Translations under genes and position numbers: made by a program
Shown: in pieces, positions 45,958-55,288 of the stretch
Layout: every line of letters starts with the position of its first letter
Position numbering within the stretch: the first letter of the stretch is position 1
Source of the DNA: Sinorhizobium terangae
GTDB lineage: Bacteria; Pseudomonadota; Alphaproteobacteria; Rhizobiales; Rhizobiaceae
Assembly: GCF_009601505.1 (NCBI RefSeq)
Contig: NZ_WITC01000115.1
Location: 51,269 to 115,268 of the forward strand
DNA length: 64,000 bases
Direction of reading: 5' to 3'
The notes under the pieces: generated by a model
Seen by the model: only the letters and a program-made list of their open reading frames with translations
Databases searched by the model: none
What the model was told of the DNA's origin: nothing

Positions 45958-46215
45958 ATGCTGAAAACCAATACCCGCCAAGCGAATTGGCGCCGTGCCA
46001 ATCCAAATAAGTATGATGCTCATCTCGCTGTGCAGCGAGCAGTGAAGGCAGGCGAGCTGGAAAAGCAAACGTGCGAGGTCTGCGGGATCGAAGCGGTCGA
46101 TGCCCATCACGATCAATACGACGAGCCTTTGAAAGTGCGGTGGTTATGCCGCCGACATCACACCAAGCTTCACCACTACGGCGAGGACATGTTTCCGATC
46201 AGGGATGAACTTTAG
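45958..46215 (+). CDS. Small HNH-like zinc-finger protein
   Basis: 85 aa. QTCEVCGIEAVDAHHDQYDE followed by LKVRWLCRRHHTKLHHYGED shows two cysteine pairs and an HH-based core, like phage-type HNH proteins. It is short for a nuclease but similar proteins are common in phages and mobile elements. GGAGCAGCG precedes the ATG. Function uncertain. Confidence 0.6.
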   Translation: MLKTNTRQANWRRANPNKYDAHLAVQRAVKAGELEKQTCEVCGIEAVDAHHDQYDEPLKVRWLCRRHHTKLHHYGEDMFPIRDEL

Positions 46216-46271
46216 TGATCTCCAGAGCGAAATTGGCCCCGTCGGCCCGAAGCTGTGGCGGGCCTTCCATT

Positions 46272-46296
46272 GATAATAGTTGATAAAAGAATTATC
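46272..46296. promoter_or_regulatory. Operator-like inverted repeat of the ParDE module
   Basis: GATAAT and ATTATC frame an AT-rich 25-base segment 33 bases before the antitoxin gene, typical of a ParD-bound promoter. Confidence 0.45.
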
Positions 46297-46328
46297 TTGG
46301 AAGTACCACGACCGTTGGAGAAATTCAC

Positions 46329-46589
46329 ATGATCAGTGCTGATCTTGGCAAGCAGCTTGAAAACTACATCCAGAATCTCGTTGATTCGGGCAGGTACGGC
46401 TCGAAAAGTGAGGTATTGCGCGAGGGTGTGCGACTGGTTCAAGACCGCGAGACGCGCCTTGCTGCTCTCGATGCTTCCATCATGCGCGGGGTTGCCGATG
46501 CTGACGCTGGCCGTACACATGCCTCCGAAGAGGTTTTCAGCGAACTGCGCAAGCGGTACCAAGCCATGCTGCCGGATTCGGCCGAATGA
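46329..46589 (+). CDS. parD: ParD-family type II antitoxin
   Basis: 86 aa. The N-terminal ribbon-helix-helix appears in LENYIQNLVDSGRYGSKSEV followed by LREGVRLVQDRE. The acidic C-terminus would wrap the toxin. It overlaps the toxin gene by 4 bases (ATGA). The pair would stabilise the replicon; ParD probably also represses the promoter. Confidence 0.9.
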   Translation: MISADLGKQLENYIQNLVDSGRYGSKSEVLREGVRLVQDRETRLAALDASIMRGVADADAGRTHASEEVFSELRKRYQAMLPDSAE

Positions 46590-46882
46590 AGGTCCGCTTC
46601 ACGACTGAAGCAAAGGCGGATTTACAGCAGATCGGTGACTACATTGCGAGGGAAAACCCATCCCGAGCTTTGTCATTCATTGAGGAGCTGGAACAAAAAT
46701 GCTTGTCCCTCGTAACTTCCCCGGAGGCTTTCCCTTTGGCACCTCGATATGAAGGGTACGGCATTCGCCGCCGAATACATGGGAACTATCTGATTTTCTA
46801 CCGTGCGGAAGCCGAACAAGTGGTCATTGTCCATGTCCTGCATAGTTCAATGGACTATGCTGCCATACTCTTTGAAGGCTAA
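46586..46882 (+). CDS. parE: ParE-family type II toxin
   Basis: 98 aa RelE/ParE-fold toxin: VRFTTEAKADLQQIGDYIAR, then GIRRRIHGNYLIFYRAE and IVHVLHSSMDY. ParE toxins usually poison DNA gyrase. Length and position are normal, so the module looks intact. Confidence 0.9.
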   Translation: MKVRFTTEAKADLQQIGDYIARENPSRALSFIEELEQKCLSLVTSPEAFPLAPRYEGYGIRRRIHGNYLIFYRAEAEQVVIVHVLHSSMDYAAILFEG

Positions 46883-46886
46883 GCCG

Positions 46887-47066
46887 ATGCCGGAAGATTT
46901 CAGCCGACATGGTTTGTCGGGCCTGCCACCGGAAGACAAGTTGGGCCTCGCGGTTTCGAATACGCCGACTCACTCGCTCATGCTTTTGAACAGCTACATG
47001 CGGACCGACATGCTGCAACACATCCATTTGCGCTTAATGGATGCCTGTGACGTAGCAAGCTTTTAG
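46887..47066 (+). CDS. Unrecognised 59-aa ORF after parE
   Basis: Starts MPEDFSRHGLSGLPPEDKLG, 4 bases after the toxin stop, and contains THSLMLLNSYMRTDMLQHIH. No family recognised. Close spacing suggests co-transcription, but a chance frame is possible. Confidence 0.35.
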   Translation: MPEDFSRHGLSGLPPEDKLGLAVSNTPTHSLMLLNSYMRTDMLQHIHLRLMDACDVASF

Positions 47067-47194
47067 GATTTTCGCGACAGCTTGACGAATCGCGCGCTGG
47101 GTGAACGCCTTCCGCTGCGAGGAGCAAAAAAGGGCGTTCCAAAAACCACTGATTGGCCGTCATTTGGAACCGTCCAATTTCAGAGAAAATCCCT

Positions 47195-47960
47195 TTGAAA
47201 CAGGGTGACTTCCACGGCAAGCTCAGCCGCCTGATCGCCCGCCTCAAGGCGAAGCGTAGCGACCGGCGCCTTGCGTTCTTATTTCAGCCTCCGACCGAAT
47301 GCATGCAGATGGACTGGCTGCCGACGATGGTGCACCGTCTGGTCGCCGGCAGGGGTGCACAGCGAGCCAAAGGCGGCGTCAAGATCATCGACTTCTCCGA
47401 AGTGCCGTCTGACGTGTTGCCACTGATGGTCAGCCTACTGGCCCAGGTCGTCTTCGCAACAAGCTTGTGGACGGAGTCTGAGATGCGTCATCCGATCGCC
47501 ATCCTCTGCGACGAGGCGCATCTCTACATTCCCGAACGGACGCAGGCGGACAGCGGAGATGCGGTTGCGGTGGAGATCTTCGAGCGCATAGCCAAGGAGG
47601 GAAGTACGGGATCGGGCTAGTGGTCATCAACCAGAGACCCTCAGAGGTCAACCGGACGGTGCTCAGTCAATGCAACAACGTCATCGCCATGCGTCTTACG
47701 AACGGTGACGACCAGAGCGTGATCAAGCAATTGCTCCCCGACTTCCCTTAGGAGCTTTGGGACCTGCTGCCGGACCTCGACGTGGGCGAGTCGCTCGTAG
47801 TCGGCGACGCCAGCCTGCTGCCTACACGCATCCGGATCTCCGAGCCGTCCAAGAAGCCCGACAGCCACACGGTGGCGTTCTGGGATCGCTGGTGGAGACC
47901 GAGCCGACATCCGGTACAGCCAACGCCGTTAGAGCTTGGCGCCGCCAGAGCATCTCGTAA
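47195..47960 (+). pseudogene. HerA-type DNA translocase ATPase remnant
   Basis: LAFLFQPPTECMQMDWLPTM, IDFSEVPSDVLPLMVSLLAQ, ILCDEAHLYIPE (Walker B) and, in the next frame, VVINQRPSEVNRTVLSQCNN with VIAMRLTNGDDQSVI belong to HerA ATPases. A frameshift near 47610, a stop at 47748 and another shift before the end ANAVRAWRRQS break it. The N-terminal Walker A half is missing. Intact HerA works with NurA in DNA end resection or in phage defence. Confidence 0.75.
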
Positions 47961-48143
47961 CGGTATCGTCGAAGTGCCTAGTAAATTTGTGCCCCTTAGC
48001 TCGCGGATATCCACGCAGTTTTTCCTCCTACTGCCGGAACGATGCTTACCCGCCATCCTGAGGAAGCCGGCGCGAGCGCCGGAACAACCATTGCGGTGAT
48101 CTCGAGCGAGTGCGTGATCGAGAGGCATCGCATCCGCCGTAAG

Positions 48144-49082
48144 TCAGAGCAAATTGACGGGTATCTTAAGATACTGGACGCCATTGTCCTCCGCTGGAGG
48201 CAACTTGCCGGCTCGCATGTTGACTTGGACCGACGGGAGGATGAGCTTGGGCACAGCAAGGGTCGCGTCACGCTCATCCCGAATCCTTACAAAGTCGTCC
48301 TCAGAAACATCGTTACAAACGTGGATATTTCCCATTCGTTGAGCCTCGACTGTTGTTTCCCAGGCAAATTGATCCCGCCCAGGCGCCTTGTAGTCGTGGC
48401 ACATGAACATGCGGGCTTCGCCTGGAAGTTTCGTCAGACGCTTGATCGAGCGGTATAGAGAGCGAGCGTCGCCGCCAGGGAAATCGCAGCGTGCCGTGCC
48501 ATAGTCGGGCATGAAAAGTGTGTCGCCTAGGAAAACGGCGTCACCGACCACGTATGCAATGCAGGCCGGCGTATGGCCAGGTACGTGCAGGACGGTCGCA
48601 TCGAGAGAGCCTATCTTGAAGCGGTCACCGTCCTGGAAGAGGCGATCGAATTGGCTGCCATCCCTTTGGAATTCGGTTTCAGCGTTGAAGATCTTACCGA
48701 AGACCTCTTGGACCCTGATAATTTCTTGGCCGATGGCGAGCTGCCCACCAAGTTCTGCCTGGAGAAGAGAAGCAGCCGACAGATGATCCGCGTGAGCATG
48801 CGTTTCCAGCAGCCATTGAACGTCAATATTTTCGTATTTTACGTAATCAATCAGCGATCGAGCGGATTCGCCCATCGTGCGCCCGGAGGCTGGATCAAAG
48901 TCAAGCACACTGTCAATAATCGCGCCTGCGGATGAAAAGCGATCCCACACGACGTGACTAACGGTGAAGGTCGCAGTGTCAAAAAACGACTGCACCACAG
49001 GTCGCTTGGGCGGGTCCGCCAGGGCGTCCCGTATAATTTCTGAGGCAAACGCGAGGTGAAGGTCTGTTGCGGCGTCAGACAT
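48144..49082 (-). CDS. MBL-fold hydrolase, persulfide dioxygenase-like (Blh type)
   Basis: 312 aa. Metallo-beta-lactamase motifs: ETHAHADHLSAASLLQAELG, HVPGHTPACIAYV, FLGDTLFMPDYGTARCDFPG, and FMCHDYKAPG. The mononuclear-iron ETHE1-like pattern suggests oxidation of glutathione persulfide to sulfite, as described for Blh in the BigR sulfide-detoxifying regulon. No BigR repressor is adjacent. Convergent with the HerA remnant. Confidence 0.87.
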   Translation of the reverse strand: MSDAATDLHLAFASEIIRDALADPPKRPVVQSFFDTATFTVSHVVWDRFSSAGAIIDSVLDFDPASGRTMGESARSLIDYVKYENIDVQWLLETHAHADHLSAASLLQAELGGQLAIGQEIIRVQEVFGKIFNAETEFQRDGSQFDRLFQDGDRFKIGSLDATVLHVPGHTPACIAYVVGDAVFLGDTLFMPDYGTARCDFPGGDARSLYRSIKRLTKLPGEARMFMCHDYKAPGRDQFAWETTVEAQRMGNIHVCNDVSEDDFVRIRDERDATLAVPKLILPSVQVNMRAGKLPPAEDNGVQYLKIPVNLL

Positions 49083-49686
49083 GTCTTCCTCCGATTGATA
49101 AATGCCAAATCGATAGGACGGTAATCATGCAAGCGCCTATGTAGTAGCAATGCGGCGGGTCGTCGGCTATAGCCTGTAGGGTTATTTGCTCCAATCGTCT
49201 GATGCTTCTGCTGCATAGCGAAATCCAAAAACACGCGGGCGCTTGCGCCACCGCGCCGGGTCCAGCGTACCAGGACGAAGCGGATCGACTGGAAGCTCTC
49301 CGAGCAACTTACAAGCTCCGCCAAGCGGGTGTCGTTCGGACACGCCACCGGTCGAGGCAAAACATGCTCGTCCAAATGTTTTTCAACTCTCGGGGCAAAC
49401 CCTATTAATTGCGTTGACCAGTTCCTTGTCTGCTTGGCCTGAGGTCAGGACGACAGTGACCGGTCGCCTCGAGCCCACCACATCAAGGGCACGAGTGAAC
49501 GCGGATACCGACCTGATCACGACATCGTTCGCTAAGCCGCCGCTCAGCTCAATGACAAGAACGAGATCATCCGCTTTGCCCCTGCCGGCGAAACGTCCGC
49601 GTCACGGAGCCCGAAAGCGCCGGACTTAATCAGCCCATTGACCGTCCTCCGTGGAAAGTACGCGAACGAATTCCTTTGCTCTTGAA
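49083..49686. other. Non-coding/eroded stretch before the TacAT module
   Basis: A minus-strand open frame (about 49398-49620) without a start codon reads LVLVIELSGGLANDVV and VTVVLTSGQADKELVNAINR and may be a gene remnant, but I cannot name it. Otherwise nothing recognised. Confidence 0.3.
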
Positions 49687-49709
49687 ATGTACGTTTGAAT
49701 AACGTACAT
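49687..49709. promoter_or_regulatory. Operator-like palindrome of the TacAT module
   Basis: ATGTACGT and ACGTACAT are perfect 8-base inverted halves 7 bases apart, 40 bases before the antitoxin gene. This is a strong candidate for autorepression by the TacA-TacT complex. Confidence 0.65.
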
Positions 49710-49749
49710 GGGTCCAATGTAATCGGGTTTAAGAACGTGGCAGGAGGCG

Positions 49750-50061
49750 ATGATGCGAGCAATCAAGGACGTCACGATTGACATCGACGAGCCGAACAGC
49801 GCGCGAATGAACTTCCGAACGAAGGAGCGTGTGAAAAGGACGATTCAACGTGCCGCGGCACTTTCCGGTCTCGACGATTCTGCGTTCACGATCAACGCTG
49901 CCTACCAGTCCGCCATTGCCACGATCGCGGCGCATGAAGCGACGCTGTTGCAGACAACAGACTATCAGGCGTTTTTCGACGCCTTGGATAATCCGCCTGC
50001 CCCAACTGATCAGTTGAAAGATGCGTTCAACCGCCATGGCGAGACTATAGTTTCGAAATAA
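49750..50061 (+). CDS. tacA: DUF1778 (TacA-type) antitoxin
   Basis: 103 aa. Ribbon-helix-helix of DUF1778: MNFRTKERVKRTIQRAAALS and DDSAFTINAAYQSAIATIAA, then the toxin-binding tail ending YQAFFDALDNPPAPTDQLKD. AGGAGGCG precedes the first of two ATGs. Its stop overlaps the toxin start (TAATG). It neutralises and co-represses with the acetyltransferase toxin. Confidence 0.9.
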   Translation: MMRAIKDVTIDIDEPNSARMNFRTKERVKRTIQRAAALSGLDDSAFTINAAYQSAIATIAAHEATLLQTTDYQAFFDALDNPPAPTDQLKDAFNRHGETIVSK

Positions 50062-50606
50062 TGGCGGATGCCGCAGTCTCAAAACCTATAATCGGGCCGC
50101 TCGACCCCAGCAGGCATGATCGGGCGGCTTTTTCTTGTGGTGTCATCCAGGTCGACAACTTCTTCAAGAAGACAGCGAGCAAGCTATCGAAAGCAGATAA
50201 TCTTCGTGTCTACGTCATGACCGAGAGTGATGGCAAAACTGTTATCGGTTTCTACGCCATCAACACCCACTCAATCAGCTACGCGGATTTGCCGGAGCGC
50301 TTTGCTCGCAACCGCCCAGGATACGGCGCGATCCCGGCCGCCTACATTTCCATGATCGGCCGCGATCAGCGCTACAGGGGTGGCGGTTACGGCGGCGATC
50401 TGCTTGCCGATTGCCTGAAAAAGCTGGCCGGAATTGCCGAGCAGGTCGGGATCGCTGTCGTGCTCCTGGATATTCTCGATTGTGGTGACGAAGAAAAGAC
50501 CAACCGTCGGGCAGCGCGTTACGCCGGATACGGCTTCCAGCCTTTGCCATCGATGCCGCTGCGCATGTTTCTCCCGACTGCGACGATCAGAAGCTTGATA
50601 GGCTAA
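50061..50606 (+). CDS. tacT: GNAT-family (TacT-type) acetyltransferase toxin
   Basis: 181 aa. Acetyl-CoA loop DQRYRGGGYGGDLLADCL and the catalytic tyrosine segment RAARYAGYGFQPLP are both present. Such toxins acetylate the amino group of charged tRNAs and stop translation. The module looks intact. It overlaps the antitoxin stop by one base. Confidence 0.9.
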   Translation: MADAAVSKPIIGPLDPSRHDRAAFSCGVIQVDNFFKKTASKLSKADNLRVYVMTESDGKTVIGFYAINTHSISYADLPERFARNRPGYGAIPAAYISMIGRDQRYRGGGYGGDLLADCLKKLAGIAEQVGIAVVLLDILDCGDEEKTNRRAARYAGYGFQPLPSMPLRMFLPTATIRSLIG

Positions 50607-50632
50607 CTCCCGGATCTTCGCGGCAGGCGCGG

Positions 50633-50775
50633 AGTTCCAAATAATGCAGTTTCGGCACTGAAGCTTGGTGAGTGAGTGGGTCGAGTCCCTTCGCTTGCAG
50701 CCGTTTCCGGTTGGCCACGTCAAACTCCGGTGTTGCACACGCCATTGAGGGGCGTTTGTTGCTTTTCGTCACACG
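50633..50775 (+). ncRNA. Putative small RNA element, copy A
   Basis: AGTTCCAAA, then GCAGTTTCGGCACTG, then GGTGAGTGAGTG are shared with a second copy at 60290. Both end with TTTGTTGCTTT exactly 109 bases after the GCAGTTT start. In this copy ACGCC and GGCGT form a short stem before TTTGTTGCTTTT. Identical spacing with diverged middle suggests a structured RNA with a terminator. Confidence 0.5.
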
Positions 50776-50833
50776 ATGAATCGCAACATGCAGGCGTCGT
50801 GTTGCAGGCTTCACAAAGGATCCTGTTGCTCTT

Positions 50834-51000
50834 TCACAATCCAAACTGAAGAGCTGTATTTCTCGCGAGGCTTGCTGGGGCCGCCATGACCATCTCGTTT
50901 GCGAGATCGATATCGCCGACGAGACTGACGGTCTCGATACCGCGAGTTATAGCGGTGTAGAGCATGGTGCGATCCAGCAGCTTCGACCGAACGACGGGAA
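50834..51000 (-). pseudogene. RecD/TraA-type helicase C-terminal remnant
   Basis: GVIIPVVRSKLLDRTMLYTA followed by ITRGIETVSLVGDIDLANEM matches the last helicase motif (YTAITR) of RecD-like or conjugative relaxase helicases. The rest of the gene is missing. Confidence 0.65.
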
Positions 51001-51491
51001 TGATTACGCCCCGCCCGAGGCCAAGCCGAAGGGGCGACGCAAAATCCGCGCATGCGGTTTCGTCGATCCTGCACGGAGCGAGCCGGAGGCGAGGGGAGGA
51101 AGGACGGGGAGACCGTTTTTTCCCTTGTGAGGGAGAGAGGGCAGCGCCCTCTTTCCCTCCTTCAGGAAGGCAAAGCCGGCCGCCTGGCGGCCGCCATTTC
51201 AGATACGAAAAGGGCCGCCCTGGCTCGTAGACCAGGACGGCCCCGTGGTGCATGACAAGAAGGGCTAACGACTTGCCACGACCAACTCTCGATTGTCGTT
51301 GCCGGTTGGCAATATGCTGATTTCACCGCAAGCTGTAAACGGCTTTCATATGCAATTTGATGCAGTCATGGCCCTATCGGCCCGAAGCTCAGATTTTGGC
51401 CAAGTAAAGAACGTTCTGGGAACATTGGGGTGGTGGTTGACGGCCAAGCTGACAAGGAATGACGGTCTGCTCTGGTAAACGGAGTGGCGCT
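51001..51491. other. Intergenic stretch with stem-loop
   Basis: An imperfect GC-rich inverted repeat (about 51219-51244) with TTTT on the minus-strand side could end a minus-strand transcript. No gene recognised. Confidence 0.35.
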
Positions 51492-51760
51492 ATGAGTATT
51501 GGTTTTTCGAGTGGGGATTTGGTCGAGCGCTGGAGCCTGAGCTTTTCTGACATTGCTTTTGTGAACAGCATACCGGAATTGGCGCAGCTAGGGTTTGCGG
51601 TCCAACTTAAGTTCTTCGCAGCGCACCGCTTCTTCGTGCGAGATCCAGCAGCGATCCCGGCCGAAGGCATTTTGTATCTGGCCGAGCAGCTGGGCCTCAA
51701 TGCTGAAGCTGTGAACTATTACGATTTCTCCGGCCGGACGGCGCGCCGACATTGCGCGCA
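51492..51760 (+). pseudogene. Tn3-family transposase N-terminal remnant (DUF4158)
   Basis: FFVRDPAAIPAEGILYLAEQ followed by LGLNAEAVNYYDFSGRTARR is the N-terminal DUF4158 region of Tn3 transposases, normally ~1000 aa. The similarity ends at about 51750, and a glutamate dehydrogenase fragment follows. The catalytic DDE part is missing. Confidence 0.7.
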
Positions 51761-51818
51761 TGGGCCGGCAACCCGGCAGTCGTTCACAACAACAGTAGAC
51801 CCGAACGAGCATTGTGCG

Positions 51819-52632
51819 ATGAATTCCGCCAACTTCCTTGAAAGCGTCGATAATAACTTCCGCCATGCCATGTCCTTCCTCGATCTGCCGGAAGGGCTGG
51901 GGAGCGGATCATCCAGTGCAACTCGACCTATGCGGTTCGCTTCGGCGTGCGCCTGCGTGGCCGCATGTACAGGTTCATCGGCTGGCGCTTAGTCCACAGC
52001 GAGCATTGCGAACCAGTGAAGGGCGGCATTCGCTATGCCTCGAATGCCTACGCCGAGGAGGTCGAGGCTCTGGCGGCGCTGATGACCTTGAAGTGCTCGC
52101 TCGCCGGTGTGCCGTTCGGTGGCTCGAAGGGCGCGCTGAAGATCGATCCGCGCGAGTGGACACCGCAGGAACTGGAGCGCATCACCCGCCGCTTTACCCA
52201 GGAACTGAACAAACGTGGCCTGAGGGTCCGGGCGTCAACGTTCCCGCTCCCGATATTGGCACCGGCGAACGCGAGATGGCCTGGATGGTCGACGAGTTCC
52301 GTCGCGCCAATCCGACCGGCGTCGTCAATGCGCGGGCCTGCGTGACGGGCAAGCCCTTGTCGAAGGGCGGGATCGCCGGGCGGACGGAAGCTTCGTGCAG
52401 GGGGGTGCAGTTCGCCATTCAGAGCTATCTCCGCGATACCCGCACGAAAGGTTTGGATGGCCGGCGCGATCTCAAGAGCGCATCGGTCATCGTCCAGGGC
52501 TTCGGCAATGTCGGCTACCATGCCGCGAAGTTCCTGTCGGAAGAGGACGGTGCACGCATCACCATAGTCGCCGAACGCGATGGTTATGTTGCCAGAAGGA
52601 GCGGCGCACCGCCAACAGGACTTCGGTGGTGA
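51819..52632 (+). pseudogene. Glu/Leu-type dehydrogenase, frameshifted and truncated
   Basis: MNSANFLESVDNNFRHAMSF, VKGGIRYASNAYAEEVEALA, GVPFGGSKGALKIDPREW, then in other frames NVPAPDIGTGEREMAWMVDE and SVIVQGFGNVGYHAAKFLSE are clear parts of a glutamate-dehydrogenase-type enzyme. At least two frameshifts and loss of the C-terminal third make it non-functional. Confidence 0.85.
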
Positions 52633-52672
52633 TCGCGTCCGCCTAGTTCTCGAGGTCGACAATCTCCTTGCA

Positions 52673-52792
52673 TCAGCGCTCGACATCGTTGCCGAAGGCT
52701 TCCGTACCGCCAACGATGGTTTGGGAATGCTGTTCGAAAAGATCGCAGAAAGGGCCTCCGCGCGGCAACAGCCGCCTGAACCAGACCAACAT
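52673..52792 (-). pseudogene. DUF47 (PhoU-like) protein N-terminal remnant
   Basis: The 39-aa frame MLVWFRRLLPRG, FCDLFEQHSQTIVGGTEAF matches the start of DUF47 phosphate-transport-associated proteins, then stops. The partner phosphate permease is not present. Confidence 0.5.
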
Positions 52793-53111
52793 GATTCTTT
52801 CCAGGAAAGCTGACGTTGGCAAAGGAAATAGCGCCGCTATATCGGATAACACAAACGGATAGCCGGCTTTGAAATACCCATGGATTTTTCCCCTTCGGCC
52901 TTGGCCATCGGAGAAACAGGCGTTGGGGCGGGCAAGCCGATGGTGGTTCATAAAAGGGTCAAGTCCGTATGCCACTATCACCAGCGACACTGAAGGCGCT
53001 CGCGGTTAATGTGATGGCAACTCATCGCTGACTCCGTGTCCGGTGGCAAAGCATGCGCCGCCTTCATACTCCCCGGGGCTATGGGGCTTATCAAGGAGAG
53101 AACAGACCACC
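52793..53111. other. Intergenic stretch before the RTX gene
   Basis: No supported frame. AAGGAGAG (53093-53100) is the likely ribosome site of the following RTX gene, with a rather long spacing of 11 bases. Confidence 0.4.
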
Positions 53112-54332
53112 ATGGCTTACATTCCCGGCACTGAAAACGACGACACGCTGAACGGCTCCGATGGCCGCGATCAGATCCTCGGCTTTGGCGGCAACGACCG
53201 TCTCTTCGGCTTCGGCGGCGACGACGTCATCCAGGGAGGCGCCGGCGATGATCGGCTCGAGGGTGGCGAAGGAAACGACGGCCTGTGGGGCGATGCCGGA
53301 CGAGATGAGCTTTATGGCGGAGCCGGGGACGATACGCTTCATGCGGGTATCGGCGGCGACCATCTGGACGGCGGCGCCGGTATCGACACGGTAAGTTATG
53401 CCGACGCCCCGGGCCGCGCATGGGCCGATCTCAATCTGGGGCGTGGTGGTGGCGACGAGCCGTACTACCCCCCCAGGACTTTCGATACCTATTCGGGCAT
53501 CGAAAACATCGACGGGTCAGCTTTTGACGACTCGTTCATCGGAAGCGAAGAGGCCAACGTCCTGCGCGGCGGCGGCGGCAACGATTTCCTCAGTGGTGAA
53601 GGCGGCAATGACACGCTCGACGGCGGCACCGGGCGCGACAGGCTCGAGGGCCACGATGGCGACGATTTTCTCGACGGCGGCGCGGGCGGCGACAAGATGT
53701 GGGGCGGCACCGGCAACGATACCTACTTCATCGACAGCACAGACGACCGGGTTGACGAAGCCGATTATGGTGGGACCGCTCCGGACGGCATCGACACAGT
53801 GAGGTCGAGCTATTCCATTTCACTGTCGAATGAGACGATCTTCAAGGGCGACATCGAGAGCCTGACGTTGATCGGCAGCGGCAATCTGAACGGCAGCGGC
53901 AATGATCTTGCTAACGTCGTAACCGGCAACACCGGGGCCAACAGGCTCGATGGCCGCGCCGGCGACGACACGCTTGCCGGTGGCTTCGGCAATGACACGC
54001 TCGTTGGAGGGGATGGCAACGACAGCTTCCTGTTCAACACGGCCCTCAACGCTGCCAGCAATGTCGACAAGATCAACGACTTCTTGGTTTCCGACGATAC
54101 GATCTGGCTGGACAACGCCGTGTTCACCGAGCTCGCCACGCCCGGTGCGCTCGACGACGACGCCTTCTACATCGGGACGGCAGCGCACGACACCAACGAT
54201 CGCGTCATCTATGATCCAACCACCGGCAGTCTTACCTACGATGCAAACGGCGACGCTGCAGGCGGGTTCACCGGGTTCGCTGTGCTCGATGCAGGGCTTG
54301 CGCTGACCAATTCCGATTTCCTGGTCGTGTAG
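53112..54332 (+). CDS. RTX calcium-binding repeat protein
   Basis: 406 aa, acidic, without a signal peptide. Nonapeptide repeats of the GGxGxDxLx type run from ~residue 15 to 110 and again from ~175 to 225 and 300-325 (for example GGAGDDRLEGGEGNDGLWG, GGGGNDFLSGEGGNDTLDG). The C-terminal ~70 residues (FNTALNAASNVDKINDFLVS and on) are the usual type I secretion domain. Such proteins are exported by a HlyBD-TolC system and fold with calcium outside. No catalytic domain is seen. No HlyD gene is adjacent. Confidence 0.9.
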   Translation: MAYIPGTENDDTLNGSDGRDQILGFGGNDRLFGFGGDDVIQGGAGDDRLEGGEGNDGLWGDAGRDELYGGAGDDTLHAGIGGDHLDGGAGIDTVSYADAPGRAWADLNLGRGGGDEPYYPPRTFDTYSGIENIDGSAFDDSFIGSEEANVLRGGGGNDFLSGEGGNDTLDGGTGRDRLEGHDGDDFLDGGAGGDKMWGGTGNDTYFIDSTDDRVDEADYGGTAPDGIDTVRSSYSISLSNETIFKGDIESLTLIGSGNLNGSGNDLANVVTGNTGANRLDGRAGDDTLAGGFGNDTLVGGDGNDSFLFNTALNAASNVDKINDFLVSDDTIWLDNAVFTELATPGALDDDAFYIGTAAHDTNDRVIYDPTTGSLTYDANGDAAGGFTGFAVLDAGLALTNSDFLVV

Positions 54333-54670
54333 CAGATCACGAACGCATCCCGGCTCCGTTGCAAACGGCTGCCGGGATGGCGCGCTCTCAATCTGCCTGC
54401 ATGTAGTCCGCCACGCTGTAGCAATGGCTCGCGTGGTGGGCGTTCCGCCCCCGGTTCATGTGCGTCAGGTTCAACGTCCGGGTGGCGCGCAACTCGCGGC
54501 GGCTCGCGAGGGATCTGCGGATTGAGACAGAGCCGCGCACATTGATGCCGAAAATGTCCGCACCCCGCTCGCCGACCGGTGATAGCACCGCCTTCGAAAA
54601 GCAATCCGGCCATCCAACGTTGACGGCAGCGACATGTCTTCAAAGACTGTCCGCACATGCAGATGATGTG
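54333..54670. other. Intergenic stretch without recognised genes
   Basis: The short frames on both strands lack motifs. Nothing recognised. Confidence 0.35.
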
Positions 54671-54904
54671 ATGGGGGACATTCAATTGGCTCAAACCCAG
54701 TTTTGGATATTGACGCTCGCATGGGCAGCCTTCGCGATTCTGCTCACTTGGGGCGTATATACTGCATTTCGCCTTCACTTCGGCCAGCTACCATTGGACT
54801 ATGGCGCTTTGATCGGCTTGGGCTCCGTCTATCTTGCTCACCGGGTTCGAACCCTAGCGCGAAGAGTGGGATGGGCGAAAAAGCCTACTCAACTCAAATC
54901 ATAA
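54671..54904 (+). CDS. Small two-helix membrane protein
   Basis: 77 aa. One strong membrane helix (FWILTLAWAAFAILLTWGVY) and a second moderately hydrophobic one (LDYGALIGLGSVYLAHRV), ending with a basic tail. No family recognised. GATGTGATGGGG has no clear ribosome site. Confidence 0.4.
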   Translation: MGDIQLAQTQFWILTLAWAAFAILLTWGVYTAFRLHFGQLPLDYGALIGLGSVYLAHRVRTLARRVGWAKKPTQLKS

Positions 54905-55099
54905 CGTTTGCCTGGTTGAATCGGCAGTCGGTACCAAGGGGAGGGAGTAAGCACAGCGGCATCGTAATAAAAAAGTGTCGATCTTTTCCGAACGGTCGGA
55001 AATGGGAAACACAATGCTGCGCGCCGGGCACCCATTCAATAGAAGGCTTGCCACCGTGGTCTTGCCGATCCCGAGCGAACCATTGAGCAGGATGAACAT
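54899..55099 (-). pseudogene. P-loop kinase/AAA N-terminal remnant
   Basis: MFILLNGSLGIGKTTVASLL is a good Walker A start of a small nucleoside-kinase-like AAA protein, but the frame ends after 66 residues without further motifs. Truncated. Confidence 0.45.
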
Positions 55100-55288
55100 A
55101 CGCGTAGTTTAGTCGACAAAATTTCATTCGCAGGGGCATCGAGAAAATCGCCAGCCCTGAAGGAATATGCTTCTCAAAGCACTTGAATCCATTGTAACCA
55201 TGGCGCTAATAGTTCGGCAGGCGCATTTGATCGTGAGTCGCCTGGCTCCCGCGCCGAAGGCTCAAAGAATCAAGTCTGGAACATACCC
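55100..55288. other. Promoter side of the ABC exporter operon
   Basis: AT-richer gap without a frame; the exporter promoter probably lies here. Confidence 0.3.
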
